Assembly: GCF_003589925.1 (NCBI RefSeq)
Contig: NZ_CP032382.1
Span: forward strand, 5,766,001-5,830,000
From: Chryseolinea soli
GTDB taxonomy: Bacteria > Bacteroidota > Bacteroidia > Cytophagales > Cyclobacteriaceae
Length of the DNA: 64,000 nucleotides
Direction: 5' to 3'
The number at the start of each line of letters is the position of its first letter. Position 1 is the first letter of the stretch. The notes beneath the pieces are model-generated. The model had not been told where the DNA came from. It was given only the letters and a program-made list of their open reading frames with translations, and did not search any database. Made by a program: the position numbers and the translations under genes. This document shows, in pieces, positions 30,905 through 38,952 of the stretch.

Positions 30905-31357
30905 ATGGAGCACCTGGATGACGAAGGTCAATATTTAGCGGAAAGGGCTTCCCTGTTTTTCGAGTTCCTGGACACCAATGAACTCCTGACCATTTTCCCC
31001 TATCGCAAGGAAGCCTGGGCGGATCTTCAGAAAATGGTGGAGGCAGGAAGCAAACGAAGACTGAGGATATTAAATAATAGTATCGATGAGATGTTGATTG
31101 GCCCTCCCAACAGTCTGGGACTGGACTTCCGCTATGAAATACTGCGTTTGTTCGACGAAAAATTAGGAGAAGGCCACAACGCCCTGATCCATAAAATGAT
31201 GGCGGTCTATGATAAGATCATCGAAAAAGGAACCATCGATTCACGCAACCTGATCAACACCGCCATCGCGATCCTAAACAGCGAAATGCTTGCGTTGAGC
31301 CCCGAACAAAAGGAAGGACTGAAAGAAATCATAAATCAATCGGTGATGAAACGGTAG
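30905..31357 (+). CDS. Small helical protein downstream of the MASE1 kinase, unrecognised
   Basis: This 150-residue cytoplasmic protein is predicted to be largely alpha-helical, with a charged N-terminus (MEHLDDEGQYLAERASLFFEF) and no signal or membrane segment. No family is recognised. Tight linkage to the histidine kinase suggests it works with it, perhaps as a regulatory partner (inference). It has no receiver-domain Asp pocket or helix-turn-helix that I can see. Confidence 0.75.
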   Translation: MEHLDDEGQYLAERASLFFEFLDTNELLTIFPYRKEAWADLQKMVEAGSKRRLRILNNSIDEMLIGPPNSLGLDFRYEILRLFDEKLGEGHNALIHKMMAVYDKIIEKGTIDSRNLINTAIAILNSEMLALSPEQKEGLKEIINQSVMKR

Positions 31358-31383
31358 TGGAAGGATCGGGCATGAGGGTGTGG

Positions 31384-31571
31384 AGTCAGTAGCCAGTAGT
31401 TAATACTCAGTAATCATTTGTTAGTAGTAGTTGCCAGTAGCGGGTTGCCTGAGGATCGCGGAGACGGAAAAATTTCTAGTACCGGCTGCCGGCTACTGAA
31501 CACCAAGCACCAATATCATCCTGGCCCCTGGATTTTGGCTACTGACTACTGGCTACTGACTACTGGCTACT
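31384..31571. repeat. Inverted heptad repeat cluster between convergent genes
   Basis: Five direct heptads (GGCTACT/GACTACT) are at 31537-31571. The reverse complement of the same heptads, AGTCAGTAGCCAGTAGT, is at 31384-31400, with decayed AGTAG units to about 31440. A smaller inverted repeat (GTACCGGC..GCCGGCTAC) lies near 31480. The whole could fold into a large stem of about 190 nt between the genes ending at 31357 and 31592. The heptads are the same as at 3949-4011. Confidence 0.8.
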
Positions 31572-31591
31572 GAATACCGAATCCCCAAATT

Positions 31592-34306
31592 CTATTCGCT
31601 CCTCAACGACTGCGCCGGATTCATCATCGCCGCCCGTACACACTGATACCCGATCGTCAGCAACGCAATCACCAAAGCAATTCCTCCCGCCAGCACATAG
31701 ACACTGAAACCAATCGTGGCCCGATAAGTATAGCTCTGTATCCACCATTGCACCCCATACCACGCTACGGGCGTACTGACGACAAAAGCAATGAGCACCA
31801 GCTTGCCATATTCCCTCGAGAGCAAGAATACTATGCTGTTGACGGAAGCTCCAAGCGTTTTCCGTATGCCGATCTCTTTGGTGCGCTGTTCGGCCGTGAA
31901 AGCGGCCAATGCAAACAAGCCCAGGCAGGCAATGATGATCGCCAGACCAGCAAAGACGCCGAATATGCTCGCCAGTCTTTTTTCGGCGTCGTACATTTTT
32001 CCATAGTCTTCGTCCAGGAAACTGTATTCAAAAGCATCTCCCGGCGCAAGTTTTTTCCAGTGGGCTTCAATATTGTCCAGTACGGCCTGTGTGCTTTTGC
32101 TCTTGAAGCGGAAGGCCACATAGCCGTTGGAACGTTGCAGGAACAAGGCCAGCGGCGCGATGTGTTCACGCATGTTGGCAAAGTGAAAATTTTCCACTAC
32201 GCCGATAACGGTCCATGATTTAACGGAGTTGGGATCGGGCGAGCCATCGGGACGGTTTGCCGTAAAGGAGCTGATCTTTTTGCCCAACGGGTTCGGACCC
32301 ATCTCAAATTTCTCTACGGCCGATTCATTCAACACCACGCTTTCGGTGGAATCGGATAAGAACTCGCGTGAAAAGTTCCGGCCCGTCTTGATGGTCATGC
32401 CCAAGGTATTCACATAGTCATAGTCTACGGTCCAGCCCTCCATCGACACCATATCTTCGACGTCATCGCCGGTAGGCACCTTGCCCTCGGGCCAATAGGT
32501 ATTGTTGTTGCGCCACGTGCCGGATACAGGCAAGTAACCGGAGATCGTGGCGGCGGTGATAGACGTATTTTGAAGGAGTTCGTCTTTAAAAGCCTGAATG
32601 TGATTCTTGAGGTGGTCTGCCCCGTGGACGATGATGACCTGGTCTTTTCGAAATCCGATCTTTTTGTTCTGCGTGTAATACAGTTGCTTTTGGATGGCGA
32701 TCGTTCCCACGATGAGGAAGATGGAGATCACAAATTGAAACACGACCAGGCTGCTTCGCACGATGCCGCTCTTGGTGCCCAGCGCAAGTTTCCCCTTCAA
32801 CACGTTGACGGGTTTGAAGGAAGAGAGGAAGAACGAAGGATACAGCCCGGCCAGAAAGCCAACGATCACCAGCGCGGCAACCAACCCCACATAAAAAGCG
32901 GGCTGATCAAACGGCACGGAGAGCTTTTTCAGCGCGAGGTTGTTGAACACCGGCAGAAACAGCCAGACAAAGGCCAGGGCCAGCACAAACGAAATGAAGG
33001 TGAGGACAAACGATTCGGTCAGGAACTGGCGCACGAGGTGCGTGCGCAGCGATCCCATCACTTTGCGAATGCCCACTTCACGCGCGCGGTTGGCGGAACG
33101 CGCCGTGGAAAGGTTCATGAAATTGATGCAGGCCACAATGAGGATGAAGAGGGCAATGGCGGAAAACAGGTAAACATAGGTGATGTTTCCGTTGGCTTCG
33201 ATGTCGCCTTCCAGGTCGGAATGAAGATGGATGTCGCGGACCGGTGTAAGCCAGTAGGACCACGAATTTCCCTGCGACTTGAATTTGTCCATGGTGAAAT
33301 CGCCCTGCAGGGCGTCGGCCAACTGTGGCGCTACGTACTTTTCGATGAAGGCAGGGAACTTGGATTCGAGCTGATGCGGATCGGCCCCTTCGCGAAGCAA
33401 GAGATAGACGTTCATCCAGCCGCCCCCGATGAGACTCATGTTCTTGGCTTCGGGCAGCCCGGCGATGGACCGGAACATGTCATAGTGAAAGTGACTGTTC
33501 TCAGGAAGGTCTTTAAAGACCGCGGTGACGCGATGGCTCACATTGTCGTCGATGATCAGGAGCTTGCCGACAGCGTTTCCATCCGGGAAATATTTCGCCG
33601 CCATCGTGTGGCTGATGGCGACGGTGTTCGGTTCGGTGAGCGCGGTCCGGGCGTCACCTTCCAGGACGGGGATGGTGAAGACCGTGAACAGGGTGCTGTC
33701 GGCCCACACGATCTTTTCCTGGAAGCGTTCGTTGCGTTCCGGCAGGTGCACATAGCGCGGCCCCCAATCCCACAGCTTTGTTGTGGACTCTATTTCCGGG
33801 TAGTTCTGACGGAAAAGGTCGTCCAACTGGGCAGCGCCCAACGCAAGCCGCTTCTGCACGGCACCAAAACGCAGTGCGGTGTTGATGCGATAGATGCGGT
33901 CGGCCTTTTCGTTAAAGTTGTCATAACTCAGTTCGTGCTTCACAAAAAGCATGATGACGATACACGAGGCAATGCCGATGGCAAGCCCCACCACGTTGAT
34001 GGCGGTGTAGAATTTGTTCCTGATGTGGTTGCGCAGGGCGAGGAGAAAGTAGCTCTTGAACATAGACGATGTTTTTGTTCGGATTTGAATGACTGTTTTT
34101 TGTGTTTCCAGCAGTCCATCGGTATTGCCGAAAGACCGCAGCGTAGCTTCATATGCGTCGATGAATTTTTTCCCGGAGCCCATCTGTTCTTCCACCCCCG
34201 CGCAGACGTGATCGATGATCTCGTCCTCAAAACCTTCCAGCACGATGCCCCGGTAGTGGAGATCCTTGATGATGTAGTCGATATGGTCTTTTGTCAGCTC
34301 AGCCAT
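31592..34306 (-). CDS. FtsX/MacB-type ABC transporter permease with N-terminal prefix domain
   Basis: This 904-residue inner-membrane permease has an N-terminal helical prefix domain (about residues 1-85), a first membrane helix at about 95-120, a MacB-like periplasmic domain, and two FtsX blocks. The sequence AREVGIRKVMGSLRTHLVRQ follows the second helix, and TKEIGIRKTLGASVNSIVFL marks the last block. Two MacB periplasmic halves and eight helices match the Bacteroidota permease family involved in export or mechanotransmission. No ATPase gene is adjacent. It lies 12 bp after the PadR regulator on the same strand, which probably controls it. The stop codon is close to the heptad repeat. Confidence 0.92.
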   Translation of the reverse strand: MAELTKDHIDYIIKDLHYRGIVLEGFEDEIIDHVCAGVEEQMGSGKKFIDAYEATLRSFGNTDGLLETQKTVIQIRTKTSSMFKSYFLLALRNHIRNKFYTAINVVGLAIGIASCIVIMLFVKHELSYDNFNEKADRIYRINTALRFGAVQKRLALGAAQLDDLFRQNYPEIESTTKLWDWGPRYVHLPERNERFQEKIVWADSTLFTVFTIPVLEGDARTALTEPNTVAISHTMAAKYFPDGNAVGKLLIIDDNVSHRVTAVFKDLPENSHFHYDMFRSIAGLPEAKNMSLIGGGWMNVYLLLREGADPHQLESKFPAFIEKYVAPQLADALQGDFTMDKFKSQGNSWSYWLTPVRDIHLHSDLEGDIEANGNITYVYLFSAIALFILIVACINFMNLSTARSANRAREVGIRKVMGSLRTHLVRQFLTESFVLTFISFVLALAFVWLFLPVFNNLALKKLSVPFDQPAFYVGLVAALVIVGFLAGLYPSFFLSSFKPVNVLKGKLALGTKSGIVRSSLVVFQFVISIFLIVGTIAIQKQLYYTQNKKIGFRKDQVIIVHGADHLKNHIQAFKDELLQNTSITAATISGYLPVSGTWRNNNTYWPEGKVPTGDDVEDMVSMEGWTVDYDYVNTLGMTIKTGRNFSREFLSDSTESVVLNESAVEKFEMGPNPLGKKISSFTANRPDGSPDPNSVKSWTVIGVVENFHFANMREHIAPLALFLQRSNGYVAFRFKSKSTQAVLDNIEAHWKKLAPGDAFEYSFLDEDYGKMYDAEKRLASIFGVFAGLAIIIACLGLFALAAFTAEQRTKEIGIRKTLGASVNSIVFLLSREYGKLVLIAFVVSTPVAWYGVQWWIQSYTYRATIGFSVYVLAGGIALVIALLTIGYQCVRAAMMNPAQSLRSE

Positions 34307-34318
34307 ACGGTGAGGGTA

Positions 34319-34651
34319 TCAGCTCATCTTTATCTGCAACACACTGCCCATCGTTTGAATAAAATCGACAAACTCGGCAACGCGTTCTTTCGCCTGGACT
34401 TTGCCGGGTGATGTGAGCGAATAATATTTCCGGATCCGCTTTCCAATGCTCACCACTTCAGTATTGAGCAAGCCATCGGCTTCCAGTTTATGTAGGGCAG
34501 GGTAGAGGGCGCCTTCGGTGAGGAGGATGTGGCCGTCGGAGAGCTCCTTCACGCGCTGGGTAATTTCGTAGCCGTACATCTTGCCGTGGTCTTTGAGGAC
34601 TTTCAGCACGATGGTTTGAAGCGTTCCTTTTAACAGTTCAGGTGAATGCAT
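34319..34651 (-). CDS. PadR family transcriptional regulator
   Basis: This 110-residue winged-helix DNA-binding protein reads LLKGTLQTIVLKVLKDHG, then MYGYEITQRVKELSDGHILL, then TEGALYPALHKLEADGLL, the standard PadR core. The permease gene starts 12 bp downstream, giving the common Bacteroidota PadR-permease operon. It probably represses this operon in response to a small molecule. Confidence 0.93.
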   Translation of the reverse strand: MHSPELLKGTLQTIVLKVLKDHGKMYGYEITQRVKELSDGHILLTEGALYPALHKLEADGLLNTEVVSIGKRIRKYYSLTSPGKVQAKERVAEFVDFIQTMGSVLQIKMS

Positions 34652-34876
34652 AATAGATCAATACATAAGTGATTTATGTATAAGACGCCGGAGACGGCCG
34701 GCAGGTTGCACCTGGGTTTGGGTGACGCGTCGATATTTTATTTGATTCCTTATAAATAATTGATTATCAAATTGTTGAATAGATATTTTTTGCTGCGCAG
34801 GGCGTTGATACGTTCTCCTGGTCCTGCGAAAAAGTCCTCAGACCCTTTAGATTTCAAAAAAAAATTCAAGAAAAAA

Positions 34877-34907
34877 TTGTGCAGTTAAGTAGCTGCGCAT
34901 ATATTTG
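34877..34907 (+). promoter_or_regulatory. Bacteroidota-type promoter of the arsR operon
   Basis: The -33 element TTG (34877-34879) and the -7 element TATATTTG (34900-34907, form TAnnTTTG) are 20 bp apart, the spacing known for the Bacteroidota housekeeping sigma factor. The ArsR gene starts 18 bp further on. Confidence 0.75.
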
Positions 34908-34922
34908 CAGTCAAATAACTGC
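34881..34922 (+). promoter_or_regulatory. Tandem palindromic operator of the ArsR regulator
   Basis: Two related imperfect palindromes are present: GCAGTTAAGTAGCTGC (34881-34896) and GCAGTCAAATAACTGC (34907-34922). They start 26 bp apart, cover the promoter spacer and the start region, and end 3 bp before the ATG at 34926. Their placement predicts self-repression by ArsR (inference). Confidence 0.7.
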
Positions 34923-34925
34923 ATA

Positions 34926-35249
34926 ATGAAATCGAGAAGAGACGTATTCCAAGCCATTGCAGACCCTACCCGGAGGGCCATTCTCACACTGCTTGCGGTA
35001 CAGGCACTAACGCCTGGAGCGATTGCCGACAATTTCAAATCGTCGCGGCAAACCATTTCCAAACACATTCAAATCCTGACCGAGTGCGACTTGCTTGAAC
35101 AAGAGCAAAGCGGAAGGGAAATTTATTATCTCATCAACGCCAAAAAAATGAAAGAAGTAGCCGATTTCATCGAGCCATTCCGAAAGATGTGGGATGACCG
35201 GTTTAACAAGTTGGAGGCCATCATGAAGAAATACAAACCCAATAAATAA
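34926..35249 (+). CDS. ArsR-type winged-helix regulator
   Basis: This 107-residue helix-turn-helix protein of the group linked to AHSA1 proteins reads [16 protein letters not shown], then [23 protein letters not shown], then [12 protein letters not shown]. No cysteine metal site of classical ArsR is present, so it is unlikely to sense metals. It leads an operon: AHSA1 gene after 6 bp, DoxX-like gene after 12 bp and VOC gene after 28 bp. Two palindromes at its own promoter suggest autoregulation. The ATG at 34926 is chosen because the upstream in-frame start lies within operator 2. Confidence 0.92.
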   Translation: MKSRRDVFQAIADPTRRAILTLLAVQALTPGAIADNFKSSRQTISKHIQILTECDLLEQEQSGREIYYLINAKKMKEVADFIEPFRKMWDDRFNKLEAIMKKYKPNK

Positions 35250-35255
35250 AACAGC

Positions 35256-35732
35256 ATGGAGAAAAAAACAAAAGTCAATGCCGAAGAGGGCAAACAAGAC
35301 CTGGTGATCACCCGGGAATTTGATCTGCCCCTGGAGTTGCTTTTCAGAGCCTATGTAGAACCCGAAATTGTTGAGCAATGGATGGGAACAAAGGTACTGA
35401 AACTCGAAAATAAACAGCACGGTGGTTATCAGTTTGAGACCACCGATCCAAAGGGCAACAAGCACCTGTTCAACGGGACCATTCATGCGTTCGTTCCGGA
35501 TCAAAAGATCACGCGAACCTTTGAGATGGAGAACACGCCATTCGGTGTCCAACTGGAGTTCCTGGAATTTGAATCGCTCACGGAAGACACTTGCAAACTC
35601 ACCATGCATGTTGTCTATGAGTCGGTTGCGCAAAGAGACCAGATGTTGAAGCTGCCCTTCACGCAAGGCATCAACATGGCGCACAACCGGATCCAAGACG
35701 TTCTCAGCAAATTAAAGTCACAAACCAATTAA
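35256..35732 (+). CDS. AHSA1/SRPBCC domain protein
   Basis: This 158-residue START-like (SRPBCC, activator of Hsp90 ATPase homologue 1-like) protein binds a hydrophobic ligand in a helix-grip fold. Typical segments are ITREFDLPLELLFRAYVEPE, VEQWMG and GGYQFETTDPKGNKHLFNGT. It is second in the ArsR operon, where such proteins commonly sit. The ligand is unknown. Confidence 0.9.
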   Translation: MEKKTKVNAEEGKQDLVITREFDLPLELLFRAYVEPEIVEQWMGTKVLKLENKQHGGYQFETTDPKGNKHLFNGTIHAFVPDQKITRTFEMENTPFGVQLEFLEFESLTEDTCKLTMHVVYESVAQRDQMLKLPFTQGINMAHNRIQDVLSKLKSQTN

Positions 35733-35744
35733 AAACTAAACACT

Positions 35745-36125
35745 ATGTTAAAGAGAAACAAAATCATCTATTGGGTTGCCACGCTCTGGCTGTCATTGGG
35801 AATGGTGGCCACGGGGATTGTGCAATTGATGAAAACGAAAGAAGAGGTAGATAAGATAACACAGGCCCTCGGGTACCCGGTCTATTTTCTAACCCTTCTG
35901 GGAACCTGGAAAATGTTGGGTGTTGTGGCCGTGCTCATTCCTAAATTTCCAGTCGTGAAGGAATGGGCCTACGCAGGATTCTTTTTTGCGATGTCGGGCG
36001 CTGTCTTTTCTCACATCGCCAGTGGCAGTGAGGGCAAAGAATTTTTCGGACCGATGTTGTTACTGGTCCTGACCGCGGTGTCGTGGTATTTCAGACCTGC
36101 GGATAGAAAAGTCGCGCTTAGTTAA
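35745..36125 (+). CDS. DoxX-like membrane protein
   Basis: This 126-residue protein has four membrane helices: IIYWVATLWLSLGMVATGI; PVYFLTLLGTWKMLGVVAVL; EWAYAGFFFAMSGAVFSHIA; and FGPMLLLVLTAVSWYF. This is the DoxX-like small membrane family layout. It is the third gene of the ArsR operon. Its role is unknown; in other bacteria related proteins are tied to thiol or quinone stress. Confidence 0.88.
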   Translation: MLKRNKIIYWVATLWLSLGMVATGIVQLMKTKEEVDKITQALGYPVYFLTLLGTWKMLGVVAVLIPKFPVVKEWAYAGFFFAMSGAVFSHIASGSEGKEFFGPMLLLVLTAVSWYFRPADRKVALS

Positions 36126-36153
36126 TTTAGAAACCACTTTAAAATATAATGTT

Positions 36154-36543
36154 ATGAATGCATTTGATAAACTTGTGATGTTCAGCATGGCGGTAAAGGA
36201 TATGGTCGCCGCCAAAGATTTCTATGCCGACAAACTTGGCTTTAAGATCACTTCGGACTACCGCCAAAGCGATAATCATTGGTGGGTATCGCTCGACTTT
36301 CCGGGTGGTGGAATGACGATCACCCTCACAACGGCCCACGAGAACATGAAGCCCGGGACGATGAAACTGTATCTCTCAACCCCGGATATTCAAGCGACCC
36401 ACAGGCAACTTACGGAGAAAGGCGTTACGCTGGCGGGCGGCATAAAGGATGACCTATACGGTCCCGGATCAGGAGTCAAGTGGTTTAGTTTTAACGACCC
36501 GGACGGCAACCAATGGATTACGATGCAACCAAAATCCTGGTGA
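36154..36543 (+). CDS. VOC (glyoxalase/bleomycin resistance-like) family protein
   Basis: This 129-residue protein has the vicinal oxygen chelate fold: VKDMVAAKDFYADKLGFKI in the first half, and SGVKWFSFNDPDGNQW near the end with the usual Asp-Pro-Asp-Gly-Asn turn. It is fourth in the ArsR operon. It may be an isomerase, a dioxygenase or a drug-binding protein; the metal ligands cannot be assigned confidently. Confidence 0.88.
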   Translation: MNAFDKLVMFSMAVKDMVAAKDFYADKLGFKITSDYRQSDNHWWVSLDFPGGGMTITLTTAHENMKPGTMKLYLSTPDIQATHRQLTEKGVTLAGGIKDDLYGPGSGVKWFSFNDPDGNQWITMQPKSW

Positions 36544-36726
36544 TTCTAAAAACAAGGTGAGCCGCCCCGTTGTTACATCAATCCTGACGGTGATACCGTT
36601 GTACGGAAGCCCTTCGAATCATCATTTCAGTTATGATACACAAGAGTGATTTCCAGGATTGATGTATCTTTAAGTAAAGCCAAAACGACCGGAAGAATGC
36701 TTGTTCAACAGCCATAAAATAAAAGT

Positions 36727-37302
36727 ATGAGCAAAATGAAGAACCCTAAAAAGAAATTGTCACCCGAGGAACGTGAAGAACTACTCTTGGCCTTACGAGC
36801 CCGTTTCGAAAAAAACATGAAACGCCATAAGGGTCTTGAATGGGCTAAGGTAGAAGCAAAGCTGGACGGAAATGCCGAAAAACTTTGGTCGCTCAACGAA
36901 ATGGAAATAACCGGCGGCGAACCGGATGTTGTAGGCCAGGATAAAAAGACGGGCGAATATATTTTTTACGATTGCTCCGCGGAAAGTCCGAAAGGACGCA
37001 GAAGCATTTGTTATGATCATGAAGCCCTTGAATCCCGGAAGGAACATAAACCGGGGAACAGCGCGATTCAGATGGCGGCTGATTGGGGCATCGAGATCTT
37101 AACAGAAGAGCAGTATCGCGAACTGCAGAAACTTGGGGATTTCGATACGAAAACTTCGAGCTGGATAAAAACACCGGCTGAGATCAGAAAACTCGGCGGC
37201 GCTGTTTTCTGTGATCGCCGCTACGACACGGTATTCTTATATCACAATGGCGCGGAGTCTTATTACGCCGCCAGGGGGTTCCGTGGTGCGTTGAGGGTGT
37301 GA
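36727..37302 (+). CDS. DUF4256 domain protein
   Basis: This 191-residue cytoplasmic protein matches DUF4256, whose function is unknown. Characteristic segments are LLLALRARFEKNMKRHKGLEW, EMEITGGEPDVVG, YIFYDCSAESPKGRRSICYD and WGIEILTEEQYRELQKLG. It starts after a 183-bp gap from the VOC gene, so it probably has its own promoter. Confidence 0.88.
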   Translation: MSKMKNPKKKLSPEEREELLLALRARFEKNMKRHKGLEWAKVEAKLDGNAEKLWSLNEMEITGGEPDVVGQDKKTGEYIFYDCSAESPKGRRSICYDHEALESRKEHKPGNSAIQMAADWGIEILTEEQYRELQKLGDFDTKTSSWIKTPAEIRKLGGAVFCDRRYDTVFLYHNGAESYYAARGFRGALRV

Positions 37303-37381
37303 ATTTTTTGCACAGCTAAGCTTGTGGAGTATCAATCCTTGATAAATTGTAACGATTTTTTTAGTTGACATAAAGCACAAA

Positions 37382-37828
37382 ATGCATCTATCAAACACAA
37401 ATGCAAAGATACTTCTGCTGGACACTCACCAAGACATTGAGGAGTATGCGGACGACTTGGTTACAAATATTCTCGATAAGAGGAATTTTGATTTTTTGAC
37501 ATACCCTCCAAACGCGGGATTGACAGCGCAAGAAATTGAAGAACTTAGAAAACTTGGCAACAACGAACATTTAAAAAGTGCGCTCAGAAAAATAATCGCA
37601 AACAACAGTGCTGGGGTTGTATTTAATATGCTGAACTTATTCGATGGAACGAGCTCTCCCAAAAATGACCATGGAGATTGGACAGGTTTACAGGTAGTGG
37701 ATGAAGAACCCAATGATAGATCAGAGCCCGTTGGAGGTATGTTGCATGACAAGTTTTATGAAACGTATTGGGACTGGAGAAAGGTCAGGGGCGACAAAAA
37801 TTGGAAATTGGACACTTATGAAGAATAA
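37382..37828 (+). CDS. Unrecognised 148-residue protein
   Basis: No family is recognised. The sequence is hydrophilic and rich in Asp, Asn and Glu, with segments GLTAQEIEELRKLGNNEHLK, VFNMLNLFDGTSSP and ETYWDWRKVRGDKNWKLD. There is no signal, membrane helix or catalytic motif. It may be a cytoplasmic accessory protein; the AT-rich base composition differs from neighbours such as the MATE gene and could reflect recent transfer (weak inference). Confidence 0.75.
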   Translation: MHLSNTNAKILLLDTHQDIEEYADDLVTNILDKRNFDFLTYPPNAGLTAQEIEELRKLGNNEHLKSALRKIIANNSAGVVFNMLNLFDGTSSPKNDHGDWTGLQVVDEEPNDRSEPVGGMLHDKFYETYWDWRKVRGDKNWKLDTYEE

Positions 37829-37900
37829 GTCTGGTACCGTTAGGTGAAGCGACAAACGATCACCAAACAAGCCAGATCTTTATAATTTAAAATGATATCT

Positions 37901-38497
37901 ATGGCAAAAAGCAACATGAATCCTAAGGTCGACTGGTTTTTTAATAAAGCCAAAAAGTGGCAGGAAGAATATGACAAATTGAGAATGATCGTTCTTGACT
38001 GCGGGCTGACCGAAGAATTGAAGTGGGGTTGTCCTTGCTACACGTTCGAGGGTAATAATATCGTTCTCATCCATGGATTTAAGGAATACTGTGCGCTCCT
38101 GTTCATGAAAGGCGCCTTGCTAAAAGATGCGAAAGGTATTCTGATCCAACAAACGGAGAATGTGCAAGTGGCCCGCCAGATCCGGTTCACCGATGTTGAG
38201 GAAATAACGGGCCTGGAACCGGTCTTGAAAAGCTATATCAAGGAAGCCATCAAAGTGGAAAAAGCCGGTGTGAAAGCGCCCCTAAAGAAGACCTCAGAAT
38301 TTAAGATGCCGGAAGAATTTAAAAATGTTTTGGATGGAACGCCTGCCTTGAAGAAAGCATTTTATGCACTGACACCCGGAAGGCAAAGAGGATACCTGCT
38401 TTATTTCTCCTCTGCTAAACAATCGAAGACCCGAGAGGCAAGGATTGAAAAAAATATGCCAAGGATTTTGAAGGGGAAGGGATTAGAGGACGAATAG
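37901..38497 (+). CDS. YdeI/OmpD-associated family protein
   Basis: This 198-residue protein contains a DUF1801-like domain (NPKVDWFFNKAKKWQEEYD, LKWGCPCYTFEGNNIVLIHG) followed by the YdeI C-terminal part (PALKKAFYALTPGRQRGYLL). The family has no firm biochemical role. In-frame ATGs at 37892, 37901 and 37916 are possible; I use 37901. It precedes a small gene by 11 bp. Confidence 0.88.
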   Translation: MAKSNMNPKVDWFFNKAKKWQEEYDKLRMIVLDCGLTEELKWGCPCYTFEGNNIVLIHGFKEYCALLFMKGALLKDAKGILIQQTENVQVARQIRFTDVEEITGLEPVLKSYIKEAIKVEKAGVKAPLKKTSEFKMPEEFKNVLDGTPALKKAFYALTPGRQRGYLLYFSSAKQSKTREARIEKNMPRILKGKGLEDE

Positions 38498-38508
38498 CAT
38501 ACGCACCG

Positions 38509-38847
38509 ATGAAGAAGGACGACCTGGAGTTTTTTATAACCGCCATGCCCCGTACGCGACCTGCTTATTACTATTTAGGTTGCTTAGACGGCTCGATTTT
38601 TATGGATTTTGATATTGGTGAGAACGAACGCATTTGTCTGAAGAGAATTTCCTTCGATGGATTTGGATGCTGCGACTTAAACGACCAGGCCATACCGATG
38701 GACGAAGTCGACTCCCAGACCTTCAAAGAAATAATCGACGCGCAATTATCCGACCAATCGCGGCTAACCTCCATTGTAAGGAAGACGATATTGAACAACC
38801 AGAAACTTATTTGGGAAGATGCTCTAAAGGAATATGGTCTCTCTTGA
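38509..38847 (+). CDS. Small unrecognised protein after the YdeI-type gene
   Basis: This 112-residue cytoplasmic protein has no recognised family. It begins MKKDDLEFFITAMPRTRPAY and includes the Cys pair FGCCDLND. It is only 11 bp after the YdeI-type gene and is presumably co-transcribed with it. A shadow open frame in another reading overlaps but lacks support. Confidence 0.7.
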   Translation: MKKDDLEFFITAMPRTRPAYYYLGCLDGSIFMDFDIGENERICLKRISFDGFGCCDLNDQAIPMDEVDSQTFKEIIDAQLSDQSRLTSIVRKTILNNQKLIWEDALKEYGLS

Positions 38848-38913
38848 GACGAACAGACGCAATCGCCCCACATAATGTCGCATTTTTCCCATCTTCAACC
38901 CGGTTTTTGACGT

Positions 38914-38934
38914 TATGTTTGTATAAACACAAAC
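38914..38934 (+). promoter_or_regulatory. Possible MATE promoter element and overlapping palindrome
   Basis: A -7-like element TATGTTTG (38914-38921) overlaps a palindrome with arms GTTTGT (38917-38922) and ACAAAC (38929-38934), upstream of the MATE start at 38953. No good -33 element is seen, so the call is weak. The palindrome could be an operator. Confidence 0.4.
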
Positions 38935-38952
38935 ACCTAATTTCGAGCGACC

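Noticed and set aside
32570..34411. 613-residue plus-strand open frame opposite the FtsX permease
   Set aside because: It is antisense to a full permease with conserved motifs. The translation is an unusual His/Asp/Val-rich chain typical of shadow frames in GC-rich codons.
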